From Sophora flavescens (lineage: Eukaryota > Streptophyta > Magnoliopsida > Fabales > Fabaceae): 64,000 bases of DNA. The stretch covers positions 26,854 through 90,853 of the forward strand of contig JAUPTC010000131.1 in the NCBI GenBank assembly GCA_030762895.1, in the 5' to 3' direction. Positions 52,126 through 62,459 of the stretch are shown in pieces. Below the pieces are notes generated by a model that saw nothing but the letters and a program-made list of their open reading frames with translations, did no database searches and was not told the origin of the DNA. Every line of letters starts with the position of its first letter. Position 1 is the first letter of the stretch. A program made the position numbers and the translations under genes.

Positions 52126-53144
52126 TCCCCCCCTTCTTTGAGTGAATTCGACCTCGAATTAAAACAATCTTCATCACCAAAATTAGATATGGGTGGTCCA
52201 TCTAAAGTATTCCTCACAATCACATTGGGTGCTTAAGACTTAAGTTCAAAATATATTTCAATAGGAGGTAAAGCAAAGTGGGTGATTGGTTGAGCATTTG
52301 GGAATCCATGCAAGTTTCCAAACCATGGGGTACTTCCCATTTGGATGAGCTCTTCAATTACATCGGTTGTCTTGCGAGCTTCCATTGGAGGAACATCTTC
52401 AATTTCCTTCAAAGAGAATCAACACAAGTAGGCAAAGAGTTAGGAAAAACATCAAAACATGCATTTACTTTTTCCTCCTCACTTTTTTTTGCTCTCATCT
52501 TTTCTTGTCTCTCACTCTTTCCATACTCTCATTTTTCCACATTTTTTTCTTGATTCTTTTCACATTTTCATCACTCTTCTTTTCAAAAATTTCCACTCTT
52601 TTTCCTTTTCTCTCAAATTAGGAGAGACTTCCATGGGTTTTTTTCCATGAGCACTTGCCCGGCCTCCTTAGAGGTTGAGGTGTTGCCCTCATTCGTTAAT
52701 TTGTTGTGAAGAACTCTATGGCAATGGTATGGAGCATATCTTCTCCTCATTATTTTCTCATCTCAACCCAAGTCTCAATAGGCTCAGTCCCACATCGTCT
52801 TCTCTCTTTTGAAATTGATCCCACCAAGCAAATTGCATAGTCCTTAAATTGAAGAGATGCTAACTTCATTTCTTTTTCTCGTAATTATTGCGATTGAACA
52901 TTGCTCTATCTTCATCTCCCATTCCAAATAGACTTGGGGATCATTCTTCCCATGAAAGGTAGGAACTTGGATCTTGACCCTTTCAATTCTATCTTCTCGA
53001 TTTTGAAGGATGGCAAGTTGTCTATCATAATTTGCACTCATTTGCTCCATTTGCCTTTGAAGGGTTTTGTATTTGAGTAGTCATTCTAGCATAAAGAGTT
53101 GAAGACCTTGGAGAAAATGATGTACTATCTTCATGGGCTGCCAT
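51886..53144 (-). pseudogene. gag: gag 21, broken
   Basis: Pieces 53025-53144 and 52844-53050 cover the N-terminus and start of the capsid core. B at RQLAI and CTCAGTCC while its LTR is type A. A TAA stop occupies the same KSEAP codon as in units 12 and 17 (GCTTAAGACT at 52231-52240). Confidence 0.84.
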
Positions 53145-53745
53145 CACTTGAACACACAATATCAAAGATAACAAGAAATTATAAAATTCCTCACTACACC
53201 CCTCACTTGTGCACACAGGAGGTATTTCACTCAATTGGCATTTTCCACCAGATGTAATTTTCACTCTTGCCTTTTCCACTCAATTGTTCTCTCTTAGGCC
53301 TTAGAGGAGTCAAACACAATCCACACAAAAATCCAAAAATCAAGTAACAAAAATCACAAAACTTATCAAAAACAGGAGAATAAAATGAAAGGCTAGAAAA
53401 GCAAAGCTATGGGAAATAAGAACAAAGGAAGAAGGAAATATTTTTTTCAAGAACACAAATTGCTCAAATAGACTTTTCTCTTCTCTTCTCTTTTTTTTTC
53501 CAAGATTTGATGCACACTTTTTTCCTTTAATTTGTGCAATTTTTTTCAAACTTTGAAGAATAGAATCAAACTTGCAATTTTTTTAGAGCAAGAACAACAA
53601 CCACGAAATTTTCCCTTCACAAATAGAATCAAAGTGTAATTTTTTTTTTTTTTGATAGTTTGTTGGTTTAAAGAAGAAAAGAAGATAGGTAGAATATGAA
53701 GAACAAAACTCAAAAATTCAGCCCAAAGCCTAAGCTTTGATACCA

Positions 53746-54666
53746 TGATGACAACCAAATGGTGAGGTTGCCTTTGATGATCTTTTTGGTTGAATTTTAA
53801 CAATTACAAATCCAAGTCAGAATTGAGTTGTAACATAAAAGGAAGAAAATATGAAATGGTGAAGATTAGAGATGGTGATGGCGCCACAAACTAGGGAGTT
53901 TGATAAGCCAAGTGAGGTTCGCCACAAGAATCGTGGATTCTTGATAAGAACAAGATGGCTCAACCAAGAACCAAGAGACAATTCCCTCACAGATGGATTT
54001 GATCCAAAATTAACATCAAAGTTGTTTATTCATGTGTTTAGGCATGTTACATATAGGGGTGTGGCTGCCAACATTTGGCTTCACCCTTTGTCTTCCCAAT
54101 GATTCCACAACCCCCACATAACTAGCCTATTCATGACTTACTAAACTCACACATAACTCAACCACTTAATAGTGACTTATTACCTCTCTCTATCATTATG
54201 TAGCAGCCACACTTATTTCTCAAATTAAAAATGTAACTCCCACATAAGTAACAAAACATAAAAAAGGCCTAAAAACTTAAGGGAGTTACTATTGGTATGC
54301 AAACCAACAAGATTCCTCCCACTATGCACCCAAATTCAAAAATTCTTCATAAAACCCAAGTTTATTGCACTTTATTTAAAGAAATAAACTAGAAAATGAT
54401 AATATGGGAAGTGGGCGTCCAAGCCCATCATGGGTCTTCAAGTTGGATGAGATAGTAACCATTTTGTCCTCCACTCCATCAAGACTTGAACTTGGGCTTG
54501 TTTCCATCAAGGTTGACACTATTTGGTTTAGAACTTCTTGGTCTTTCTTGGCTCTTGCTCTTGTCTTAGACCTACCAAGTCCTTTTAGTGCTCCTTGGTC
54601 CATGCTCCTTATTAGGCTCATATCATTCTTGATGACAAGTTGACTTGCCCCCCTTGGCTCATATCA
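53746..54666 (-). repeat. LTR 22, type B
   Basis: 921 bp. B at all three LTR sites, no AG spacer. Confidence 0.88.
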
Positions 54667-55672
54667 TCCCTCCTTCTTTGAGTGAATTCGGCCTCGAATT
54701 AAAACAATCTTCATCACCAAAAATTAGATATGGGTGGTCCATCTAAAGTATTCCTCACAATCACATTGGGTGCTTCAGACTTAAGTTCAAAATATATTTC
54801 AATAGGAGGTAAAGCAAGAGTGGGTGATTGGTTGAGCATTTGGGAATCCATGCAAGTTTCAAACCATAGGGTACTTCCTTTTGGATGAGCTCTTCAATTA
54901 CATCGGTTGTCTTGCGAGCTTCCATTGGAGAACATCTTCAATTTCCTTCAAAGAGAATCCCAAGTAGGCAAAGAGTTAGGAAAAACATCAAAACTGCATT
55001 TCCTTTTTCCTCCTCACTTTTGTTTTGCTCTCATCTTTTCTTGTCTCTCACTCTTTTCCATACTCTCATTTTTCCATTTTTTTCTTGATTCTTTTCACTT
55101 TTCATCACTCTTCTTTTCAAAATTTTCCTCTTTTTTTTTTTCTCTCAAATTAGGAGAGACTTCCATAGGTTTTTCCATGAGCACTTGCCACGGCCTCATA
55201 GAGGTTGAGGTGTTGCCCTCATTCGTTAATTTGTTGTGAAGAACTCTATGCAATGGTATGGGCATATCTTCTCCTCATTATTTTCTCATCTCAACCCAAG
55301 TCTCAATAGGCTCAGTCCCATCGTCTTCTCTCTTTTTGAAATTGATCCCACCAAACAAGTGCATAGTCCTTAAATTGAAGAGATGCTAACTTCATTTTCT
55401 TTTTCTCATTGTAATTATTGCAATTGAACACTTGCTCTATCTTCATCTCCCATTCCAAATGACTTGGGGATCATTCTTCCCCATGAAAGGTAGGAACTTG
55501 GATCTTGACCCTTTCAATTCTATCTTCTCGATTTTGAAGGATGGCAAGTCGTCATCATAATTTCACTCATTTGCTCCATTTGCCTTTGAAGGTTTTGTAT
55601 TTGAGTAGTCATTCTAGCATAAAGAGTTGAAGACCTTGGAGAAAATGATGTACTATCTTCATGGGCTACCAT
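54428..55672 (-). pseudogene. gag: gag 22, broken
   Basis: The start reads MVAHEDS. Many single-base deletions fragment the capsid core. The A-type RRLAI codon is followed by a deletion; CTCAGTCC is B. AATTCGGCCTCG near 54685 matches the plus-strand family rather than type A. Confidence 0.83.
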
Positions 55673-56265
55673 CACTTGAACACACAATATCAAAGATAAC
55701 AGAAATTATAAAATTCCTCACTACACCCCCTCACTTGTGCACACAAGGTATTTCCTCAATTGGCTTTTTCCACACAGATGTAATTTTCACTCTTGCCTTT
55801 TTCCACTCAATTGTTCTCTCTTAGGCCTTAGAGAGTCAAACACAATCCACACAAAATCCAAAATCAAGTAACAAAAATCACAAAACTTATCAAAAACGGA
55901 GAATAAAATGAAAGGCTAGAAAAGCAAAGCTATGGGAAATAAGAACAAAGGAAGAAGGAAATATTTTTTCAAGAACACAAATTGCTCAAATAGACTTTTC
56001 TCTTCTCTTCTCTTTTTTTCCAAGATTTGATGCACTTTTTTCCTTATAATTTGTGCAATTTTTTCAAACTTTGAAGAATAGAATCAAACTTGCAATTTTT
56101 TTTTCGAGCAAGAACAACAACCCACAAAATTTTCCCTTCACAAATAGAATCAAAGTGTAATTTTTTTTTTTTGATAGTTTGTTGGTTTAAAAGAAGAAAA
56201 GAAGATAGGTAGAATATGAAGAACAAAACTCAAAAATTCAACCAAAGCCTAAGCTTTGATACCCA

Positions 56266-57182
56266 TGATGACAACCAAATGGTGAGGTTGCCTTTGATGA
56301 TCTTTTGGTTGAATTTTAACAATTACAAATCCAAGTCAGAATTGAGTTGTAACATAAAGGAAGAAAATATGAAAATGGTGAAGATTAGAGATGGTGATGG
56401 CGCCACAAACTAAGAGTTTGATAAGCCAAGTGAGGTTCGCCACAAGAATCGTGGATTCTTGATAAGAACAAGATGGCTCAACCCAGAACCAAAGAGAGAC
56501 AATTCCCTCACAGATGGATTTGATCCAAATTAACATCAAAGTTGTTTATTCATGTGTTTAGGCATGTTACATATAGGGGTGTGGCTGCCAACATTTGGCT
56601 TCACCCTTTGTCTTCCCAATGATTCCATAACCCCCACATAACTAGCCTATTCATGACTTACTAAACTCACACATAACTCAACCACTTAATAGTGACTTAT
56701 TACCCTCTCTCTATCATTATGTAGCAGCCACACTTATTTCTCAAATTAAAAGTGTAACTCCCACATAAGTAACAAAACATAAAAAGGCTAAAAACTTAAA
56801 GGAGTTACTATTGGTATGCAAACCAACAAGATTCCTCCCCACTATCACCCTAATTAAATTCTTCATAAAACCCAAGTTTATTGCACTTTATTTTAAAAAA
56901 AAAAACTAGAAAATGATAATATGGGAAAGTGGGCGTCCAAGCCCATCATGGGTCTTCAAGTTGGATGAGATAAGTAACCATTTTGTCCTCCACTCCATCA
57001 GACTTAAACTTGGGCTTGTTTCCATCAAGGTTGACACTATTTGGTTTTAGAACTTCTTGGTCTTTCTTGGCTCTTGCTCTTGTCTTAGACCTACAAGTCC
57101 TTTTAGTGCTCCTTGGTCCATGCTCCTTATTGGGCTCATATCATTCTTGATGACAAGTTGACTTGCCCCTTGGCTCATATCA
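56266..57182 (-). repeat. LTR 23, type B (last LTR of the array)
   Basis: 917 bp, B at all three LTR sites. It is followed to the right only by part of gag 23, because the array breaks off at 58012. Confidence 0.88.
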
Positions 57183-58012
57183 TCCCCTCCTTCTTTGAGT
57201 GAATTAGACCTCGAATTAAAACAATCTTCATCACCAAAATTAGATATGGGTGGTCCATCTAAAGTATTCCTCACAATCCATTGGGTGCTTCAGACTTAAG
57301 TTCAAAATATATTTCAATAGGAGGTAAAGCAAGAGTGGGTGATTGGTTGAGCATTGGGAATCCATGCAAGTTTCCAAACCATGGGGTACTTCCTTTTGGA
57401 TGAGCTCTTCAATTGCATCGGTTGTCTTCGAGCTTCCATTGGAGGAACATCTTCAATTTCCTTCAAAGAGAATCAACACAAGTAGGCAAGAGTTAGGAAA
57501 ACATCCAAACATGCATTTTTTTCCTCCTCACTTTTGTTTTGCTCTCATCTTTTCTTGTCTCTCACTCTTTTCCATACTCTCATTTTTTCACATTTTTTTC
57601 TTGATTCTTTTTCACATTTTCATCACTCTTCTTTTCAAAATTTTTTCCTCTTTTTTTTTTTCTCTCAAATTAGGAGAGACTTCCACAGGTTTTTTTCCAG
57701 GCACTTGCCACGGCCTCCTTAGAGGTTGAGGTGTTGCCCTCATTCGTTAATTTGTTGTGAAGAACTCTATGGCAATGGTATGGAGCATATCTTCTCCTCA
57801 TTATTTTTCTCATCTCAACCCAAGTCTCAATAGGCTCAGTCCCACATCGTCTTCTCTTTTTGAAATTGATCCCACCAAACAAGTGCATAGTCCTTTAAAT
57901 TGAAGAGATGCTACTTCATTTCTTTTCTCATTGTAATTATTGCAATTGGACACTTGCTCTATCTTCATCTCCCATTCCAAATAGACTTGGGGATCATTCT
58001 TCCCATGAAAGG
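56946..58012 (-). pseudogene. gag: gag 23, 5'-truncated at the array end
   Basis: Begins at the TFHGKNDPQ position (residue about 62 of gag 9). The start, N-terminal helix, leader and 5' LTR of this unit are absent because the array is joined at 58012 to a plus-strand LTR. Remaining frames 57670-57888 (capsid core end) and 57047-57274 (pol-like fragment). Confidence 0.86.
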
Positions 58013-58016
58013 GGAG
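58012..58016. other. Junction between minus array and plus-strand element
   Basis: Array sequence matches through GAAAGG (to 58012). The plus LTR begins exactly at TGATATGAGCCC (58017), with GGAG in between. A clean LTR terminus at the breakpoint suggests retrotransposon insertion. The five bases before the LTR (GGGAG) resemble the array's own GGTAG at this place, so a diverged target-site duplication is possible but unproven. Confidence 0.7.
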
Positions 58017-58020
58017 TGAT

Positions 58021-58209
58021 ATGAGCCCAATTTGGAGTATGGTTCAAGCTAGCCAAGGACTTGGTGGGCCAATAACAAATGATACAACCAAAGCCCAACA
58101 AGTGTTAATTCAAACTATGGTTCTCATCATGGGAAGCAAGCCCAAATGCAAGATTGGATGGAATGAAGCCCAAATTATTAACTACATTATCCAACTAAAG
58201 GATCCATGA
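58021..58209 (+). CDS. LTR-encoded pol C-terminal tail remnant (62 aa)
   Basis: Open frame starting MSPIWSM four bases inside the LTR and ending QLKDP-stop. Its array counterpart starts MSPIRSM and ends QLEDP-stop, with nearly equal length (64 aa) but a diverged middle. This fits a polyprotein end that overlaps the LTR. Here it is detached from any upstream frame because the junction is just before it. It is unlikely to be a separate gene. Confidence 0.55.
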   Translation: MSPIWSMVQASQGLGGPITNDTTKAQQVLIQTMVLIMGSKPKCKIGWNEAQIINYIIQLKDP

Positions 58210-58635
58210 CAAGAGGGTGTGCAACATGAAGAAGAGTCAACTTTAGTTGTTTTGTTTTAATTCAATAAGTGTAATGGGTTATTTGAGTGGATCCAAGTTT
58301 GTTAGTGTTGCAATTGGGTCAAGGCCATTTAATCTCATGTTGAGCACGAAATTATGATAGCTTAGTAGGAGGAACCTTTGGTTTGCATGCCAATAGTAGC
58401 TCCTATAAGTTATTAGTTTGTTTATTGTTTTATTAATTATGTGGGAGTTACACTTTTTAATTTGAGAAATAAGTGTGGCTGTTGCATAATGATATAGAGA
58501 GTGGGTAATAAGTCACCTTTATGTGGTGAGTTACAAAGGGTTTTAGTAGTCATTAGTTGTGGAATTAAGTGACATTATTATTTGGGGGGTTATGGAATGT
58601 GGGGAATACAATGTAATTCAGATTTAGGCAGAGGC

Positions 58636-58643
58636 TATATGTA
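58636..58643 (+). promoter_or_regulatory. Candidate TATA box, P1 LTR
   Basis: TATATGTA at the position equivalent to the array candidate, followed downstream by the shared CTAAACACATGAATGA block. Confidence 0.45.
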
Positions 58644-58949
58644 TTGGGGCCCTAAACACATGAATGAAACTTTGATGTTGATTTTGGATTAAATCCATTT
58701 TGTGAGAATTTTGTTCTCCTAGTTTCTTGGTTGAACCAAACTATTGTTCTCATCAAGAATCCAAGATTCTTGTGCGAACCTCACTGGCTTATCAAAACTC
58801 TTGTTTTGTGGCGCCTCATCATCTTCTTACTCATCCATTTTCTTTATTTCTTCACTTTAATCTTGGTTACAAAGTGTTACACGAATTTGTGTTAAAAATT
58901 CAACCAAAAAGATCATCAAGGCAACCTCACCATTTGGGTTGTCATCAAG

Positions 58950-58961
58950 TGGTATCAAAGT
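58950..58961 (+). promoter_or_regulatory. Primer-binding site of P1
   Basis: TGGTATCAAAGT two bases after the LTR end, one base different from the array PBS. Confidence 0.8.
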
Positions 58962-59540
58962 TTAGGCTTTGGTTGAATTTCTGAGTTTTGTTCTTCATCT
59001 TCTACGTATCTTCTTTTCTTCTTTAAAACAACAAACTATCAAAAAAAAAAATTATTACACTTTGATTCTATTTGTGAAGGGAAAATTTCGTGTTGTTGTT
59101 CTTGCTCAAAAACAAGTTTCCAAGTGTGATTCTCTTCTTCAAATTTTTAAAAAAAAAATTTGCACAAATTATAAAAAAAAATTGTGCTGAAATCTTGAAA
59201 AAAAAAAGGAAGAGAAAAGTCTATTTGAGCAATTTGTGTTCTTGAAACAAGTGAAAAAAATATATTTCCCTTCTTCCTTGTTCTTATTTCCCAAGCTTTG
59301 CCTTTCTACCCTTTCCTTTTGTTTCCTTTGTTTTGATAAGTTTTGTGATTTTTGTTGCTTGAGTTTTTTTGGATTTTTGTGTTTGACTCTTCTAAGAACT
59401 AAAGGGAGAACATTTGAGAGGAAAAAGGCAAGAGTGTCCAAAATACATTTTTGTGTGGAAAAGCCAAAAGAGTGGGAAAAAATCATTGTGAACTAGTGAG
59501 GGAGTGTAGTGAGAAAGGCATGAGCTCTTCTACTCAAATC
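58962..59540 (+). other. Leader of P1
   Basis: About 580 bp related to the array leader (shared CACTTTGATTCTATTTGTGA and AGTCTATTTGAGCA blocks, several A runs). No supported gene. Confidence 0.75.
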
Positions 59541-60617
59541 ATGGCCAACAATGAGGATAGTCCACCATTATCTCCAAGGTCAGCCACTCTTTAAGCAAGG
59601 GTGGCCAATCAAGATCAAGCTCTTCAAAGACAAATGGAGCAAATGCAAGCCAATTATGGAGACAACTTGCTAACCTACACAGTGGCGATTCAAGTGACTA
59701 TGATAGTGAAGAGAGGAAGGCCTAGAGGGGAGGACGATAGAGGAGGAGGACATGGGGGAGAGAGACGTGATAGAGGACTTGAAGGGGTCAAAATCAAAGT
59801 TCCTTCCTTTATTGGAAAGAACGTCCAGGAGCTTACTTGGAGTGGGAGCTAAAAATAGAACAAGTCTTTGATTGTAATTCATACAATAAAGCAAGAAGGT
59901 GAAATTAGCCGCCCTTGAGTTCAAGGAATATGCCTTGTGTGGTGGGACCAACTAAAAAAGAAAGGAGAAGACATGGAAGAGAGCCCATAGACACTGGGGA
60001 GGAGATGAAATCTATCATGAGGAAGAGGTATGTCCAAAAATCATTACCAAAGGGATATTCACAACAAGTTACAAAGGCTTACCCAAGGGACCAAAGCGTT
60101 GATGAATATTTCAAGGAGATGGAGTTGGCCCTTACTTAGGTCAAATTTTAAAAGAAGATAGGAGGCTACCATGGCAAGGTTCTCCTTGGCTTGAATCAGG
60201 ATATCCAAGACATAGTGGAGTTACAAAATTATGTGGAGCTTGAAGATTTGGTTCAACAGCGATTAAGGTGGAACAACAAATTAAGAGAGAGAAGTCCAAA
60301 TATTCTTTTTCTTCATCTTCCAAATTTCCATCCTCAAATTGGCAGGAATATTCAAAGAAGGAGGGTGCACCATTTTCTAAGAGGCCGGAGCACCCTCAGG
60401 AAAGAAGCCAATGGAAACGAGTTCTAGGAGCCGTGATGTGAAGTGTTTCAAATGCTTAAGCCATGGGCATATTGCATCCCAATGCCCAACAAAGAGGACA
60501 ATGGTGGCAAGGAATGGTGAAGTGGTCTCTGGCGAAGCCTCAAGTGAGGAGGAGAGTGAAAAAGGAGAAGAAATTCCGGAGGGGAGACTTATTCATGGTA
60601 ATAAGGCTTTTGTGTAG
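59541..60617 (+). pseudogene. gag: gag of P1 (capsid core plus zinc knuckle), broken
   Basis: Start chosen at ATG 59541 (MANNEDSPPLSPRS), the counterpart of MAAHEDS in the array; an in-frame ATG at 59520 is absent from the sister copy. A CAA-to-TAA change at 59592-59594 stops the frame after 17 codons; P2 has CAA there. Further on are RQMEQMQANY, then the capsid core in shifting frames (YLEWELKIEQVFDCNSYN near 59830, MKSIMRKRY near 60010, VDEYFKEMELAL near 60100, ELQNYVELEDLVQQ near 60225) and a CCHC knuckle. This is a fuller gag than the array version, which stops in mid-capsid. Inactive as written. Confidence 0.88.
60444..60485 (+). other. CCHC zinc knuckle of P1 gag
   Basis: CFKCLSHGHIASQC fits CX2CX4HX4C, the nucleocapsid RNA-binding motif. 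This motif is wholly absent from the array units. Confidence 0.9.
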
Positions 60618-61195
60618 TCAAGTCAAGGATCATGAAGCAAGCCAAAGGGAGAATATCTTTCATTCTAGATGTCTAATTCAAGGAAAGGTATGTTCTCTAA
60701 TCATTGATGGTGGGAGTTGTGCCAATGTTATAAGCACTAGATTGGTGTCCAAATTGAATCTTGTTACTAAGAACATCCAAGGCCATATAGGCTTCAATGG
60801 CTAAGTGAGGTTGGGGAAACGGTGGTGAACAAAACAGTAGAGGTCCCATTCTCAATTGGAAATATGAAGATTGTATACTTTGTGATGTGGTACCTATCAG
60901 AGCAAGCCATATGTTGTTGGGAAGGCCTTGGCAATATGACAAAAGGGCCATCCATGATGGGTTCTCAAATAAGTTCACCTTAATGCACCAAGAGCGAAAG
61001 GTCATTCTTTCTCCTTTATCTCCAAAGCAAGTTCGTGAGGATCAAATAAGAATGAGAGAAAAAGAGGCAAGAGAAAAAAAGGAGAGTGAGAAAAAGAATG
61101 AAAAGGAGAGTGAAAAAGGATTGAAAAAGAGTGAGAAAAAGATTGAAGAAAAGGTGAGAAAACAATTAGAAAACAAGAGTGGTCGAGAAAAATAA
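60618..61195 (+). pseudogene. Aspartic protease region and K/E tail of P1, broken
   Basis: RENIFHSRC leads to LIIDGGSCANVIS, with the catalytic Asp-Gly-Gly at 60706-60714, the form seen in many plant gypsy proteases in place of DSG or DTG. The frame is lost at a stop near 60802 and again after VPFSIGN. The C-terminal protease motif LLGRPWQYD reappears at about 60914-60940, then SPLSPKQV and a long Lys/Glu tail to 61195. That tail aligns in character with residues 178-232 of the array protein, placing the array's internal deletion between mid-capsid and this tail. No RT follows. Confidence 0.8.
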
Positions 61196-61493
61196 TGAGG
61201 AAAATATTGTGACAATTAGTGAAAAGAAAAAGAGTGGTTTGGCAACAAAAAGTGAAGAGAGGGAGGCTTTGATTTCAAGGCAACCCCAGTTCATTTTTTA
61301 TTGCAACAATTTTTGTTAATTGCTAATGCTTCTAAGGATCTTTCTTTGTCTAGTGGTGTTGTAACTTTTTGCAGAAATTGGTAATTTCATTCCAATGGAA
61401 GCACCCTATGGCAATGTCATTGTGAAGAACTCTGGATGACCCAAAATGACAAATTTTGGTGATGAAGGCTTCAATTCGAGGCCGAATTCACTC
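61196..61493 (+). pseudogene. 3' pol remnant of P1
   Basis: About 300 bp with broken frames. EREALISRQP resembles the stretch before RT in plant gypsy pol. GNVIVKNSG and NFGDEGFNSRPNSLKEGGND match the array's PNVIVRNTLDG and NFGDEDCFNSRSNSLKEGGDD. The whole RT, RNase H and integrase portion is missing. Confidence 0.7.
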
Positions 61494-61507
61494 AAAGAAG
61501 GAGGGAA
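61494..61507 (+). promoter_or_regulatory. Polypurine tract of P1
   Basis: AAAGAAGGAGGGAA immediately before LTR start TGATATGAGCCC. Confidence 0.85.
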
Positions 61508-62445
61508 TGATATGAGCCCAATTTGGAGTATGGTTCAAGCTAGGCAAGGACTTGGTGGGCGATAACAAATGATACAACCAAGAAAGCCCAACAAGTGTTA
61601 ATTCAAACTATAGTTCTCATCATGGAAGCAAGCCCAAATGCAAGATTGGATGGAATGAAGCCCAAATTATTAACTACATTATCCAACTAAAGGATCCATG
61701 ACAAGAGGGTGTGCAACATGAAGAAGAGTCCAACTTAGTTGTTTTGTTTTAATTCAATAAGTGTAATGGGTTATTTGAGTGGATCCAAGTTTGTCAGTGT
61801 TGCAATTGGTCAAGACCATTTAATCTCATGTTGAGCACGAAATTATGATAGCTTAGTAAGAGGAACCTTTGGTTTGCATACCAATAGTAACTCCTATAAG
61901 TTATTAGTTTGTTTATTGTTTTGTTAATTATGTGGGAGTTACACTTTTTAATTTGAGAAATAAGTGTGGCTGTTACATAATGATATAGAGAGTGGGTAAT
62001 AAGTCACCTTTATGTGGCTGAGTTACAAAAGGGTTTTCGTGAGTCATTAGTTGTGGAATTAAGTGACATTATTATTTGGGGGTTATGGAATGTGGGGGAA
62101 TACAATATAATTCAGATTTGGGCAGCCATGGCTATATGTATTGGGGCCCTAAACACATGAATGATAACTTTGATGTTGATTTTGGATTAAATCCATTTTG
62201 TGAGAATTTTGTTCTCCTAGGTTCTTGGTTGAACCAAACTATTGTTCTCATCAAGAATCCAAGATTCTTGTGTGAACCTCACCGGCTTATCAAAACTCTT
62301 GTTTTGTGGCGCCATCATCATCTTCTTACTCATCCATTTTCTTTATTTCTTCACTTTAATCTTGGTTACAAAGTGTTGCGAATTTGTGTTAAATTCAGCC
62401 AAAAAAAGATCATCAAAGGCAACCTCACCATTTGGGTTGTCATAA
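61508..62445 (+). repeat. Second plus-strand LTR (3' of P1, 5' of P2)
   Basis: 938 bp. Followed directly by a PBS and leader, not by host DNA, so it is shared between two tandem plus-strand units. The LTR end is altered to GTCATAA. The LTR tail frame is broken near 61561 (GGGCGATAAC). Confidence 0.9.
62133..62140 (+). promoter_or_regulatory. Candidate TATA box, second plus LTR
   Basis: TATATGTA in the same context as at 58636. Confidence 0.45.
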
Positions 62446-62447
62446 AG

Positions 62448-62459
62448 TGGTATCAAAGT
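62448..62459 (+). promoter_or_regulatory. Primer-binding site of P2
   Basis: TGGTATCAAAGT, identical to the P1 PBS. Confidence 0.8.

Larger units (their letters stand above)
1..58012 (-). repeat. Macrosatellite of 23 tandem gag-only LTR retroelement units
   Basis: A landmark (ACAAACTAGAGAG) recurs at 1, 2586, 5171, 7756, 10341, 12927, 15516, 18100, 20684, 23271, 25847, 28428, 31001, 33582, 36143, 38702, 41238, 43777, 46307, 48831, 51354, 53886 and 56405 (slightly altered in a few right-hand units). Spacing is 2584-2589 bp at the left and 2519-2540 bp at the right. Each unit holds one LTR and one internal region, all transcribed leftwards. Because LTRs are shared between neighbours there are no internal target-site duplications. 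The array continues left of the window: LTR 1 is cut at base 1. Gaps of about 620 bp between each gag start and the next LTR to its right are the untranslated leader described at 22508-23129. Units 1-9 differ almost only in homopolymer lengths; units 14-23 carry many single-base changes. Confidence 0.97.
58017..58947 (+). repeat. LTR of plus-strand element P1
   Basis: 931 bp, TGATATGAGCCC to GTTGTCATCA, followed by AG and the PBS. Clearly homologous to the array LTRs in inverted orientation (for example the AATTTGAGAAATAAGTGTGG block), but it lacks their 42-bp duplicated start. Nearly the same as the LTR at 61508-62445 apart from small indels. Confidence 0.92.

Noticed and set aside
1..58012. 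CRISPR array or bacterial tandem operon
   Set aside because: The repeat unit is 2.6 kb and contains LTR, PBS, PPT and gag. There are no short direct repeats with unique spacers.
1..58012. Centromeric satellite identity
   Set aside because: Tandem structure alone does not show centromere function; no CENH3-linked motif or chromosomal context is visible. Left as untested.
58017..62445. P1 as a single two-LTR insertion with host DNA on its right
   Set aside because: A PBS and leader follow the second LTR directly, so another unit continues there.
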